From: Sporosarcina thermotolerans
Lineage (GTDB): Bacteria > Bacillota > Bacilli > Bacillales_A > Planococcaceae
Reading direction: 5' to 3'
NCBI RefSeq assembly: GCF_030067815.1
Contig: NZ_CP125968.1
Location: 1,976,001-2,040,000 of the forward strand
Length of the DNA: 64,000 bases
Shown: piece by piece, positions 54,988-64,000 of the stretch
Numbering within the stretch: the first letter of the stretch is position 1
How the letters are laid out: the number at the start of each line of letters is the position of its first letter
Made by a program: the position numbers and the translations under genes
The notes under the pieces: generated by a model
Databases searched by the model: none
What the model saw: the letters and a program-made list of their open reading frames with translations, nothing else
What the model was told of the DNA's origin: nothing

Positions 54988-55103
54988 GTCTAGCTGCAAC
55001 GACCAGTCTCTCGGGTCATAAGCCATATTAGCTCCACGGCAAAGTTCGCCGTTACGCTAATCTGTCTTATGCCTGTCGAGCCTAAACGGTCGTTTCCGCT
55101 TTT
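54988..55103 (-). repeat. Structured intergenic repeat, family A, copy 2
   Basis: 116 nt, minus orientation, starting 3 bases after the rpmB stop. It has the same constant blocks as copy 1 (AAAAGCGGAA, CGACAGGCATAAG, CTTATGACCCGAG, AGCTAGAC). The outer stem here is ACGACC 54999-55004 with GGTCGT 55088-55093 and the inner hairpin ACGGC 55036-55040 with GCCGT 55048-55052. Both differ from copy 1 but keep pairing. Confidence 0.85.
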
Positions 55104-55106
55104 CGT

Positions 55107-55295
55107 TTAAACTCTTTCTACTTTACCTGATTTAAGTGCTCTTGCAGATACCCAAACACGTTTTGGTTTACCGTTAACAAGAATACGGACTTTTTGAAGG
55201 TTAGCTCCCCAAGTACGTCTGTTAGCGTTCATTGCGTGTGAACGAGCATTTCCAGTACGAGCTTTACGTCCAGTAATAACACATTCTTTAGCCAT
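55107..55295 (-). CDS. rpmB: 50S ribosomal protein L28 RpmB
   Basis: 62 aa: [20 protein letters not shown], then [17 protein letters not shown] at 55295-55293 with GAGGAGGTCA upstream; the in-frame upstream start is less likely. The lone minus-strand gene between spoVM and yloU, as in B. subtilis. Confidence 0.96.
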   Translation of the reverse strand: MAKECVITGRKARTGNARSHAMNANRRTWGANLQKVRILVNGKPKRVWVSARALKSGKVERV

Positions 55296-55356
55296 TTTTA
55301 TGACCTCCTCGCTAATAATGATTAAGCGATTCACTATCTAATTCGCATACCATAAT

Positions 55357-55385
55357 ACTTTATCACAGGAAATAATGGCTTGCAA
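55357..55385 (-). promoter_or_regulatory. Possible SigA promoter for rpmB
   Basis: On the minus strand, TTGCAA (55385-55380), 17-bp spacer, TAAAGT (55362-55357). Moderate hexamers, correct spacing. Confidence 0.45.
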
Positions 55386-55515
55386 CCTTTTTTAATGATG
55401 CTTTCAAGTGAAACTCCTTTACAGATTTAATGTTTGCGGTTACTTCTTCTTTAATAATGTTATGGTGTATAGTACAATAGGGGAAGCTATAAAGGATGCA
55501 GGAGGGGAAGCTATC

Positions 55516-55875
55516 ATGTCAATTGAATTGAAAAACGATTACGGTAAAATAGATATTACGAATGACGTCATTGCCCAAGTGGTTGGAGAGGCGGCAATCG
55601 AATGCTACGGAATTGTCGGCATGGCTTCACGTCATCAGATCCGGGATGGGCTTACAGACATCCTTGGAAAAGAGAATTATGCAAGAGGAGTCATTGTGAG
55701 AACAATCGGGGATGAGACACATATCGATATGTATGTCATCGTTGGTTACGGCACTAAAATCTCCGAGGTTGCGTACCAAGTGCAATCCAAAGTTATGTAT
55801 ACACTAAAAAAGACATTATCGTTAACAGTGGATTCAGTGAATATATTTGTTCAAGGAGTTCGGGTGACGAGTTGA
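55516..55875 (+). CDS. yloU: Asp23/Gls24 family protein YloU
   Basis: 119 aa from ATG 55516 (GGAGGGGAAG upstream). Asp23 fold: [32 protein letters not shown]. Associated with FakA-type proteins in Bacillota; role is not well defined. A TACAAT (55473-55478) upstream may be its -10. Confidence 0.9.
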   Translation: MSIELKNDYGKIDITNDVIAQVVGEAAIECYGIVGMASRHQIRDGLTDILGKENYARGVIVRTIGDETHIDMYVIVGYGTKISEVAYQVQSKVMYTLKKTLSLTVDSVNIFVQGVRVTS

Positions 55876-55895
55876 TAGAAGGAGGAAAACTTTCA

Positions 55896-57553
55896 ATGAA
55901 GTTTATTGATGGTGTTAAATTTGCGGACATGGTGAAGATAGGTGCTCATCACCTTCATCTTAATGCAGACTATGTCGATTCATTAAACGTGTTTCCAGTA
56001 CCCGATGGTGATACAGGAACAAATATGAATTTATCGATTGCCTCAGGTGCAAAGGAAACAGCTGCACATGCATCTGTGCATTTAGGTAAAACAGCTCAAG
56101 CATTATCCAAAGGTCTTTTAATGGGTGCACGTGGGAACTCAGGCGTCATTCTATCTCAATTATTCCGCGGTTTCGGGAAAGCGGTTGAAGAGGAAGAGAA
56201 GCTTAATAGTGTCAAATTCGCAGGAGCACTGGACTATGGTGTTCAAACAGCCTATAAGGCAGTTATGAAGCCTGTCGAAGGGACTATCTTAACCGTTGCG
56301 AAAGATGCTGCGAAAAAGGTGTCGAAGTGGCTAATACTACGGATGATATCATCAAGGTAATGGAAGCGATTGTCGAAGAATCAAAAGCATCATTAAAGAG
56401 AACTCCGGATCTTTTGCCAGTGTTGAAAGAAGTCGGTGTTGTAGATAGCGGTGGACAAGGCCTTGTCTATGTATATGAAGGCTTTTTGGCGTGTCTAAAA
56501 GGTGAGGCGCTACCTGAGCGTACAACAATTGGATCAATGGATGATCTTGTAAATGCCGAGCATCATCGCGGTGTTCAAGGTTTCATGAACACTGAAGATA
56601 TTGAATTCGGTTATTGCACAGAATTCATGGTGAAATTTGAAGACGATAAAGTTAAGAAGAATCCTTTTGAAGAAGGTGACTTCAGACTGGATCTAAGTAA
56701 ATTTGGAGATTCGTTACTTGTCATCTCCGATGATGAAATCGCGAAAGTACATATCCATACAGAGGAACCTGGAGATGCCCTGAATTACGCTCAACGATAC
56801 GGTTCACTTATTAACATCAAGATTGAAAATATGCGACAACAGCATATCGACATCGTTGGTGAAGGCCATTCAACGAAGAAGGAAGAGAAGGCTGTTCATC
56901 CTTATGCAATCGTAACAGTCGCAATGGGATCCGGAGTTGCCGACCTGCTGAAAAGTATCGGTGCATCTGCGGTAATCGAAGGTGGTCAGACAATGAATCC
57001 TTCAACGGAAGATATTGTTAAAGCCATCAAAGATGTCGGAGCAGAACGTGTAATTATCCTGCCGAATAATAAAAATATCATCATGGCTGCAAAGCAGGCA
57101 GCTGAAGTGATCGGTATCGAAGCTGCTGTCGTAGAAACGAAATCAGTTCCTGAAGGTCTATCGGCAATTCTCGCATTCAATCCTGAAATCGGTGTAAGTG
57201 AAAATGAAAAAGTAATGTCCAAGGCTGCAGCTGCCGTCAAGACAGGACAAGTCACTTATTCAATCCGCGACACATCGATTGACGGTGTAGACATTAAGAA
57301 AGATGATTTCATGGGTCTTGCGGGTAGTAAAATTGTCATTTCTAAGCCTTCTTTGGATGATGTTATTAAAACATTATTGGCTTCTTTGATAGATGAAGAC
57401 GATGAAATCGTTACAATTATCTATGGTGAAGATGTTACTGAAGAAGAGGCAAACGAAATTGCGAGCTATGTAGAAGAGAATTATGATCATACGGAAGTTG
57501 AACTCTATAATGGGAAACAGCCGTTGTATCCATATATCCTCTCTGTGGAGTAA
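55896..57553 (+). CDS. fakA: Fatty-acid kinase/DAK2-domain protein FakA (YloV; one frame break)
   Basis: About 552 aa. The N-terminal kinase domain has [15 protein letters not shown] and [32 protein letters not shown] follows. FakA phosphorylates fatty acids held by a FakB protein. The frame breaks at GG 56318-56319; one G restores [20 protein letters not shown] 55896 has AAGGAGGAAA before it. Confidence 0.92.
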
Positions 57554-57564
57554 TAAAAGAAAAT

Positions 57565-57597
57565 GACGGTATGCTCTTGACGAGCGTGCCGTCTTTT
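57565..57597 (+). terminator. Rho-independent terminator after fakA
   Basis: GACGGTATGCTC (57565-57576) pairs with GAGCGTGCCGTC (57582-57593), two G-T pairs, then TTTT. Confidence 0.85.
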
Positions 57598-57659
57598 CTA
57601 TTTTGTCTTTATCATGTAAAATGAATTCATGCTTGTCTTTTAATTAGGGGGTATTATGT

Positions 57660-58321
57660 ATGAAATACAGATCCGTGTTTGAAATAATCGGTCCTGTGAT
57701 GATAGGACCTTCATCTTCACATACTGCGGGCGCTGCGAGGATTGGCCGTGTAGCCCGAGATTTGTTTGGTAGACAACCGGAATGGGCGAAAATTCATTTA
57801 TATGGTTCTTTCGCGGAAACATATAAAGGTCATGGAACCGATGTTGCAATCATCGGTGGATTATTAGATTATGATACCTTTGACGAACGGATCAAAACAG
57901 CATTTGAAGATGCTACAGCACTTGGAATGACATTTGAGTTCATACCAGAGGAAGAGGAAGCTGAGCATCCAAATACGGCGAAAATTAGAATTGGGGATAG
58001 CCAAGGTGAAATGGAGCTCGTAGGCATTTCAATCGGTGGGGGACAATGGAAGTGACCGAGTTGAATGGTTTCCCACTCCGTCTTTCTGGCCATTTTCCAG
58101 CGCTTCTTGTTGTTCATCATGACCGTTCAGGTGTCATTGCAAACGTTTCCAATGCAATTGCTTCGCAAGGGATGAATATTGCTCATATGGAAGTCGGCAG
58201 GAAAGAAAAAGGGAAAATGGCACTTATGGTTATCGAAATAGATCAGATGTTTGATGAAACGTTAATAAATGAATTGAAATCCTTGCCGAATGTCACACAA
58301 GTGTCGACATTGGCAAATTAA
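57660..58321 (+). CDS. sdaAB: L-serine dehydratase, iron-sulfur-dependent, beta subunit SdaAB (one frame break)
   Basis: About 220 aa. N-terminal IGPVMIGPSSSHTAGAARIG and a C-terminal ACT domain (VVHHDRSGVIANVSNAIA). The frame breaks at AA 58044-58045; one A restores SIGGGQMEVTELNGFP. Pairs with SdaAA to convert serine to pyruvate and ammonia. Confidence 0.94.
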
Positions 58322-58334
58322 GGGGAATATAGAT

Positions 58335-59243
58335 ATGGAAGTACTATTCAGTTCGGTAAAGGAACTTGTAACACTTGCTGAGACACAAAACAAGCCAATT
58401 TCTGAAATCATGATTGAGCAGGAAATGCTTATTACAAAGCGTACGCGTGAAGAAATAATTGCGCAGATGGATAATAACCTTACTGTTATGGAAAGTGCCG
58501 TTGAGCAAGGACTTAAAGGTGTAAAATCTACCTCTGGTTTGACTGGTGGAGATGCAGTACTTCTTCAAAATTATATAAAGACCGGGAAATCCTTATCGGG
58601 TGACCTTATATTAGACGCCGTCAGCAAAGCAGTTGCAACGAATGAAGTGAATGCCGCAATGGGAATGATCTGTGCAACTCCGACAGCTGGGGCTGCAGGC
58701 ATTGTGCCAGGAACGCTTTTTGCAGTGATAGACAAATTGAATCCGACAAGGGAGCAAATGGTGAACTACCTATTCACATCTGGAGCTTTCGGCTTTGTCG
58801 TTGCAAATAACGCATCCATCTCAGGTGCAGCAGGAGGGTGTCAGGCTGAAACTGGATCTGCGGCTTCCATGGCCGCAGCAGCAATCGTAGAAATGGCTGG
58901 CGGAACACCTCAACAAAGTGCAGAGGCTTTCTCCATTGTAATGAAAAATATGCTTGGACTTGTTTGTGATCCTGTAGCTGGTTTGGTTGAAGTACCATGT
59001 GTGAAACGGAACGCAATGGGTGCAGCGAAAGCTCTTGTAGGAGCAGACATGGCCCTTGCAGGAGTCGTCAGCAGAATCCCTACCGACGAAGTAATTGAAG
59101 CGATGCATAGGATCGGACAAACGATGCCGTCTGCTCTAAAAGAGACTGCGAGGGGCGGACTTGCTGCTACACCTACCGGCAAATGGCTTGAGGCTAAGAT
59201 ATTCGGGAAGGATAGAACGGTCAATGACCGCGTCAATTCGTGA
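58335..59243 (+). CDS. sdaAA: L-serine dehydratase, iron-sulfur-dependent, alpha subunit SdaAA
   Basis: 302 aa, intact. Cluster-binding Cys region and conserved segments: MICATPTAGAAGIVPG, GCQAETGSAASMAAAA and CDPVAGLVEVPCVKRNAMG. ATG 58335 fits the family start. It overlaps recG by 20 bases. Confidence 0.95.
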   Translation: MEVLFSSVKELVTLAETQNKPISEIMIEQEMLITKRTREEIIAQMDNNLTVMESAVEQGLKGVKSTSGLTGGDAVLLQNYIKTGKSLSGDLILDAVSKAVATNEVNAAMGMICATPTAGAAGIVPGTLFAVIDKLNPTREQMVNYLFTSGAFGFVVANNASISGAAGGCQAETGSAASMAAAAIVEMAGGTPQQSAEAFSIVMKNMLGLVCDPVAGLVEVPCVKRNAMGAAKALVGADMALAGVVSRIPTDEVIEAMHRIGQTMPSALKETARGGLAATPTGKWLEAKIFGKDRTVNDRVNS

Positions 59244-61271
59244 CGCGGTCACATCGCTGAAAGGTGTAGGGAAGGCATCTGCCGAACGGCTCCAAAAATT
59301 AGGGATTGAAACAATAGGGGATTTGATCAATACAATTCCTTATCGACATGAAGATTTTAGATTGAAAGATTTAGCGGATACACCGCATAATGAACGGGTT
59401 ACGATTGAAGGAAGGGTCGAAAGCGAGCCTTCCGTTCTTTTTTTAGGGAGGAACCGTTCTCGACTACAAATCAGACTCCTCGCGGGTCCACATCTCGTCA
59501 AAGCGATCTTTTTCAATCAGCATTATTTAAAAGAACGTCTTTCAATAGGGATGGTTGTAACAGTGACAGGAAAATGGGATCGCGGACGGCAAGTGATCAA
59601 TGTTAGCAATTTCAGCGAGGGACCCAAAACGGACCAAGCGGATTTTGAACCTGTTTATAGTTTGAAAAATGTAATGCATCAAAAGACATTCCGAAAATAT
59701 ATGAGAAATGCACTTGACTTGTGTGCTGGTGAAATAGAGGAAGTATTACCGGATTCCATAAGAGAGGCTTATATGCTGCCATCCGTTAGTGAGGCATTGG
59801 AGATGGTTCATTTTCCGAAGTCACCAACAGATGTAAAACAAGCAAGAAGAAGATTTGTCTATGAAGAATTGCTTAAATTCCAATTGAAGATGATTGGGAT
59901 GAAGAAAATACGTAAGGATGCGGAAAAAGGAACAACTATCCAGTACGATTTGGAGCGGTTGAAAGCATTTATTTCTTCATTGCCGTTTGAGTTAACCGGT
60001 GCCAAAAAAGAGTCGTCAACGAACTCTGTGCTGAATTGAAAAGTTCCGGGAGGATGAATCGCCTTCTGCAAGGGGATGTTGGTTCCGGAAAGACTGTCGT
60101 CGCAGCAATTGCACTATATGCCGCCATCACCGCAGGCTTCCAAGGAGCACTGATGGCTCCGACAGAAATCCTTGCTGAACAGCATGCCAATTCGCTTTCT
60201 TCCTGGTTAGAGCCGTTTGGAGTGAAGGTAGCATTTCTTTCGGGATCTACAAAGGTAAAGGCGAGAAGACATATCTTGGAGAATTTAGCGAACGGTGAAA
60301 TCGATCTTTTGATTGGTACACATGCCCTTATTCAACCAGATGTCAGTTTCACCAAATTGGGCCTTGTCATAACAGATGAGCAACATCGATTCGGTGTTGA
60401 ACAACGCCGTGTGCTTAGGGAAAAAGGATTGAATCCGGATGTGCTTTTCATGACAGCAACTCCAATCCCAAGAACTTTGGCGATCACGGCATTCGGTGAA
60501 ATGGATGTTTCGGTTCTGGATGAAATGCCAGCAGGTCGTAAACAAATCGAAACGTATTGGTTGAAAGAAGAGTCATTACTACCCGTATTAAGAAAAATGG
60601 AGAGGGAATTGCATGCAGGTCGCCAAGCTTATGTTATTTGCCCTCTGATAGAGGAATCGGACAAGCTTGATGTACAAAATGCCGTCGATGTCCATGCACA
60701 GCTCACCCACCATTTTAAAGGCAGATATACAGTCGGACTGATGCATGGGCGTCTGCATCCGGATGAAAAGGACGAAATCATGCGTGATTTCAGCGATGGG
60801 AAAATCGACTGCCTCGTTTCAACAACAGTTGTTGAAGTTGGTGTAAACGTTCCAAATGCGACGTTTATGCTCATTTACGATGCAACCCGTTTCGGATTAG
60901 CACAACTCCACCAATTACGAGGAAGAGTAGGGCGGGGCGCTGATCAATCATACTGTGTCCTTCTTGCTGATCCGAAAAACGAAGAAGGAAAAGAACGGAT
61001 GCAATCGATGACGGAGACAAATGACGGATTCCTCCTCGCGGAAAAAGACCTCGAGCTAAGAGGGGCAGGAGACTTTTTCGGCAAAAAGCAAAGTGGAATG
61101 CCTGAATTTAAAATGGCAGATCTCGTCCACGATTTCCGTGCATTGGAAACCGCTCGTCAAGATGCTGAGAAAATGCTATCATCCGACAGCTTCTGGAGCT
61201 CTCCGGAATATAATTTCTTAAGAGAAGACTTGGAACAATCCGGCGCGCTTTCTCAAGAGAGAATGGATTGA
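59224..61271 (+). CDS. recG: ATP-dependent DNA helicase RecG (one frame break)
   Basis: About 682 aa. N-terminal wedge domain, then Walker [13 protein letters not shown], the DEQH box ([12 protein letters not shown]), TATPIPRT and QLRGRVGRG. It remodels stalled forks. The frame breaks in the six-A run 60004-60009; one A restores [17 protein letters not shown]. Confidence 0.95.
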
Positions 61272-61299
61272 ATGGATAGTTGTTGAGGTTAAAAAATAA

Positions 61300-61335
61300 A
61301 AAAGGCGAGCCTGTATTCAAGGAAGCTCGCCTTTT
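61300..61335. terminator. Bidirectional terminator between recG and the ABC transporter
   Basis: AAAAGGCGAGC (61300-61310) pairs with GCTCGCCTTTT (61325-61335). A-rich on one side and T-rich on the other, between convergent genes. Confidence 0.88.
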
Positions 61336-61344
61336 AATTTGGAA

Positions 61345-62043
61345 TTATGCCTGTGTTACCTTTTCCGCCAAATTCTGTTCAATATACCCTACTTCCCCAT
61401 CTCGCACATGGATGATGGAATCCGCTCTTGCTGCGAGATCCAAATCATGTGTCACTAATACGATAGTCATCTTTTGCTCCTCACGAAGACCTTCAATTAA
61501 ATCGATGATTCGCTTTCCTGTTTCGGAGTCCAAATTTCCTGTCGGTTCGTCCGCCAATAATATCCTTGGTTTAATGACCATCGCGCGGGCGATTGCAACC
61601 CGCTGTTGTTCACCACCGGAAAGTTTGCTTGGCAGGTGATTCATTCGGTGTTCAAGACCGACGCGTTTGAGCGATTCTTTTGCAAGTTCCACAACCTCTT
61701 TGGATGAAGTTGTCGATAACAGCGGCATCATTACATTTTCTAATGCGGTAGCTGTCGGCAACAGGTGGAACTGTTGAAACACATAGCCGATGATACTCGC
61801 ACGCATTTCCGCCATTTCATCGTCATTCATTCGATGGACTGGATCCCGGTTAATGTAGATTTCTCCGCCATCTATCGGTTCAAGGCCGCCTATAACATTG
61901 AGTAACGTAGATTTACCAGAACCCGATGGACCGGTGATCGCAACATATCTACCGCGTTCAATGGAAAAAGTAACATCATTTAAAATTATTGTCTTGCTAT
62001 TTCCGGTAATAAAGCTTTTTTTGACATTCTTCACATCAATCAT
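61345..62043 (-). CDS. ABC transporter ATP-binding protein (MacB/LolD/FtsE type)
   Basis: About 232 aa. Walker A ITGPSGSGKSTLLN, signature LSGGEQQRVAIARA, Walker B RILLADEPTGNLDSETG. Start ATG at 62043 has AAGGAG 9 bases upstream; frame is open further. It pairs with the FtsX-type permease upstream. Substrate unknown. It interrupts the recG-fapR colinearity seen in B. subtilis, so it may be an insertion. Confidence 0.9.
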   Translation of the reverse strand: MIDVKNVKKSFITGNSKTIILNDVTFSIERGRYVAITGPSGSGKSTLLNVIGGLEPIDGGEIYINRDPVHRMNDDEMAEMRASIIGYVFQQFHLLPTATALENVMMPLLSTTSSKEVVELAKESLKRVGLEHRMNHLPSKLSGGEQQRVAIARAMVIKPRILLADEPTGNLDSETGKRIIDLIEGLREEQKMTIVLVTHDLDLAARADSIIHVRDGEVGYIEQNLAEKVTQA

Positions 62044-62066
62044 TTCTATCATCTCCTTACCGGCAT

Positions 62067-62905
62067 TCAAGCTTCCTTAAGCATGGAAGTTCCTTTCCGG
62101 TTCATCATCGTGACAAGAAGCAACGTAAATATCAACTGCTGCAGAACGGGCATAGCTAAAACAAGGATGCCGATCCACCAAGTAATCTGGAAGGAAGGGA
62201 CTTGCAACAAAAGGATGAGCGCTGCTGTACTCCCTACAATTGTTCCGATTGCTGAAATGCCAATCGCCTCGATGATCAAATAAATCCGCACGCGTTTGAA
62301 CTTCCAACCGATTGCTTTTAAGACGTGAAATTCCTTTTGCCGTTCAGACAAGTTCAAGTAAATTAATAAAAGCATGACGGCAGTTGTGAGGATTATCCCC
62401 ATTGCCACATACAGATTTTGAAGTCCGGAAAGTTGCACGTTTAACGTTTCCCGACAAAACTTACATGCAATTCATTCTGCAGTGATTGTTGTGTCGATAG
62501 GATAATGAAAATCATGAACGATGTCATCGCAATTACAAGGGCAAGCAATAAAAAACGTGCCGGTCTACGGAACATTTGATTGTATGCAAATCCGGTAATG
62601 CTTCTAATATTCAAAAGTCGGAAAGCCCTGCTGTCCTTCACTTCACTGTTCAAAGCCTGCCGCGGTGTTTGTATAATGGAGTGGCGGCTGCCGGAATAGT
62701 AGCTGATTCCAGTGATCAAGAATAAAATCAGGAATAGGAAAATGCTTTGGTAGCCATCCCCGATTGCAAACGAACGATTCACAATTGAAAACGGAATGAC
62801 GGGAAGTATCGAAATCAATAGAACTTCAACGATCAGAATACGAACAATCTTTTTCCGTTTCCATCCAACCGATCGAAGAATCGCAAAATCAGCTGACCGT
62901 TTCAA
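62067..62905 (-). pseudogene. FtsX-type ABC permease, 5'-truncated, one frame break
   Basis: Only about 280 residues remain. The readable part begins KRSADFAILRSVGWKRKK, which corresponds to the cytoplasmic segment near the end of an FtsX/MacB first membrane domain. A second complete domain follows (YVAMGIILTTAVMLLLIY, HVLKAIGWKFKRVRIYL). The first helix and large extracellular part are missing. The TTG at 62905 has no properly spaced ribosome site (AAGGAG is 17 bases away). The frame also breaks at plus-strand CCC 62450-62452; one base restores VGETLNVQLSGLQNLY. The truncation point is 12 bases from the 21-nt array. Likely a decayed transporter remnant. Confidence 0.7.
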
Positions 62906-62917
62906 CAGGCTATGGGT

Positions 62918-63075
62918 GAGAACTCCTTGCCTGAGAATGAGAAATATTCGGGGTTAAATGAGAACCTTTTGCCACCGAACGGGAACTGGTCTTGGTTATA
63001 CGAGAACTTATTGCATTAGAATGAGAAATTATGGGGAGGAAACGAGAACTTCATCATAGAAAAAAGAGAACTCTT
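62918..63075 (+). repeat. 21-nt periodic array 2 (core GAGAAC)
   Basis: Eight directly oriented copies of GAGAAC or close variants (GAGAAA, GGGAAC) begin at 62918, 62939, 62960, 62981, 63002, 63023, 63044 and 63066. The spacings are 21, 21, 21, 21, 21, 21 and 22 nt. Cores are often followed by TT and preceded by AAT or AAC. Between cores the sequence is variable. The array lies between the truncated permease and the fapR promoter. Confidence 0.9.
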
Positions 63076-63108
63076 CATCAATGTTTTGTAGAAATCAAAG
63101 ATGAACTA

Positions 63109-63117
63109 TGATAATAT
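63109..63117 (+). promoter_or_regulatory. Extended -10 promoter of fapR-plsX
   Basis: TGATAATAT (63109-63117) is an extended -10 immediately before the FapR operator. The -35 (TTGTAG, 63086-63091) is weak and 20 bp away. Confidence 0.5.
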
Positions 63118-63124
63118 ACTGGTA

Positions 63125-63141
63125 TTAGTACCAAGTGCTAA
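63125..63141 (+). promoter_or_regulatory. FapR operator
   Basis: TTAGTACCAAGTGCTAA is an imperfect 17-bp palindrome matching the known FapR site (TTAGTACC...GTACTAA type). Just downstream of the -10 and 19 bp before fapR, it fits malonyl-CoA-relieved autorepression of fapR-plsX. Confidence 0.88.
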
Positions 63142-63159
63142 TCCGGAAGGGTGAAACGA

Positions 63160-63744
63160 GTGAGAATGCCAAAAAGGGAGAGGCAACGCCAGCTTGAAAT
63201 GAGCCTCGAACAAAATCCTTTTCTGACAGACGAAGAATTGTCCAAGCAATTTAAAGTAAGCGTCCAGACGATTCGCTTAGATCGATTGGAATGTGGAATT
63301 CCGGAATTACGTGAACGATTGAAAACGGTAGCTGCACGAACAATCGATGCAGAGGTGAAATCCATTCAGTCTGATGAAGTCATCGGTGAAATCGTTGACA
63401 TCGAGTTGGACAAGAGGGCGATTTCCATATTCGATGTTACTGATGATCATGTCTTCAGACGAAGCGGAATAGCCCGTGGCCATCATTTATTTGCGCAGGC
63501 GAACTCTTTGGCCGTAGCAGTATTAGATGATGATCTTGCCTTGACAGTCACATCGACACTCAATTTTTTGAAGCCAGTTAGATCGGGTGACCGTGTAATT
63601 TCACGCGCCACTGTGGATAAAGAGCGTTCAAATGAGAAAAGGACATTCGTCGATGTCGTTTCTACAGTTGAAAACGAAACGGTTTTCACAGGTGAATTCC
63701 AGATGTACCAGACTACGAACCACAGTAGGAGTGAAGTAAAATGA
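63160..63744 (+). CDS. fapR: Fatty acid and phospholipid biosynthesis regulator FapR
   Basis: About 194 aa, intact. N-terminal helix-turn-helix (TDEELSKQFKVSVQTIRLDR) and a C-terminal hotdog domain that binds malonyl-CoA (IARGHHLFAQANSLAVAVLD). GTG 63160 with AAGGGTGA upstream is preferred; GTG 63151 and ATG 63166 are alternatives. It overlaps plsX (ATGA). Confidence 0.95.
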   Translation: MRMPKRERQRQLEMSLEQNPFLTDEELSKQFKVSVQTIRLDRLECGIPELRERLKTVAARTIDAEVKSIQSDEVIGEIVDIELDKRAISIFDVTDDHVFRRSGIARGHHLFAQANSLAVAVLDDDLALTVTSTLNFLKPVRSGDRVISRATVDKERSNEKRTFVDVVSTVENETVFTGEFQMYQTTNHSRSEVK

Positions 63745-64000
63745 TTATTGCATTAGACGGAATGGGCGGAGATAACGCACCGGGTGAAATCATCGCAGGC
63801 GCTCTCCAAAGTCTAAATGAATTTGAAGATATACATATACATATTTATGGAAATGAAGAAATGATGGCTCCGTATTTAAAAGAACATGATCGGTTAAAAG
63901 TGTTCCATTGTTCAGAGAAGATTGAACCAGATGATGAACCCGTTCGAGCTATCAGAAAGAAAAAAGATGCATCAATGGTGAGAATGGCACAAGCAGGAAA
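63741..64000 (+). CDS. plsX: Phosphate acyltransferase PlsX, 3' partial
   Basis: The first 86 codons before the window ends. MIIALDGMGGDNAPGEIIAG is the PlsX start. It makes acyl-phosphate for phosphatidic acid synthesis. It follows fapR with a 4-base overlap, as in B. subtilis. Confidence 0.95.
   Translation, partial: MIIALDGMGGDNAPGEIIAGALQSLNEFEDIHIHIYGNEEMMAPYLKEHDRLKVFHCSEKIEPDDEPVRAIRKKKDASMVRMAQAG

Noticed and set aside
62918..63075. CRISPR array
   Set aside because: Cores are only 6-9 nt with 12-15-nt gaps, not palindromic, and no cas genes are in the window. The same applies to array 1.

Overview
The window is the chromosome of a low-GC, endospore-forming Bacillota member. SpoVD, a SpoVE/FtsW-type protein, SpoIIGA, SigE, SigG and a SpoVM homologue are all present. 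Gene order follows the Bacillus subtilis segment ylbQ - dcw cluster - spoIIG - sigG - ylm - ileS - pyr - gmk - priA - prkC - recG - plsX. The dcw cluster lacks murE, murG and murB, as in Staphylococcus, which suggests a Planococcaceae-like host (Sporosarcina and relatives). That family assignment is inference.

Layout: 1-3.9 kb, a crotonase end and an acyl-CoA carboxylase operon (biotin carboxylase, biotinyl carrier, carboxyltransferase) behind a promoter with a perfect cre match. 4.0-7.0 kb, panE-like gene, DUF3397, bshC. 7.1-22 kb, division and cell-wall cluster (mraZ, rsmH, ftsL, two PBPs, mraY, murD, ftsW/spoVE, divIB, two DUF881 genes, sbp, ftsA, ftsZ). 22.3-24.7 kb, spoIIGA-sigE-sigG. 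24.8-28 kb, ylmC-ylmE-sepF-ylmG-ylmH-divIVA. 28-32.9 kb, T-box-controlled ileS, lspA, rluD. 32.9-40.3 kb, PyrR-attenuated pyr operon (pyrR-P-B-C-K-D-F-E, no carAB). 40.4-42.1 kb, rqc2 on the minus strand. 42.4-61.3 kb, gmk, rpoZ, coaBC, priA, def, fmt, rsmB, prpC, prkC, rsgA, rpe, thiN, spoVM, rpmB (minus), yloU, fakA, sdaAB, sdaAA, recG. 61.3-62.9 kb, an ABC ATPase and a truncated FtsX-type permease on the minus strand. 63.1-64 kb, fapR and the start of plsX.

The coding content is ordinary; the interest lies between the genes. (1) Two intergenic arrays of unrelated sequence, 22040-22190 and 62918-63075, share a 21-nt period and both lie just upstream of the next gene's promoter. (2) A roughly 117-nt structured repeat (13135-13251 and, inverted, 54988-55103) begins within a few nt of a stop codon in both copies, and its stems carry compensatory changes. 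(3) A second composite repeat family (28328-28535 and about 42205-42355) shares a two-hairpin module; one copy sits between the ileS T-box terminator and the ileS start. (4) A SpoVM homologue appears to have a 25-residue basic C-terminal extension.

Caution: about 33 reading-frame breaks occur, many in essential genes. Every one is repaired by adding one base, usually to a homopolymer. I read these as sequencing or assembly under-calls and give full repaired spans for the genes, noting each break.
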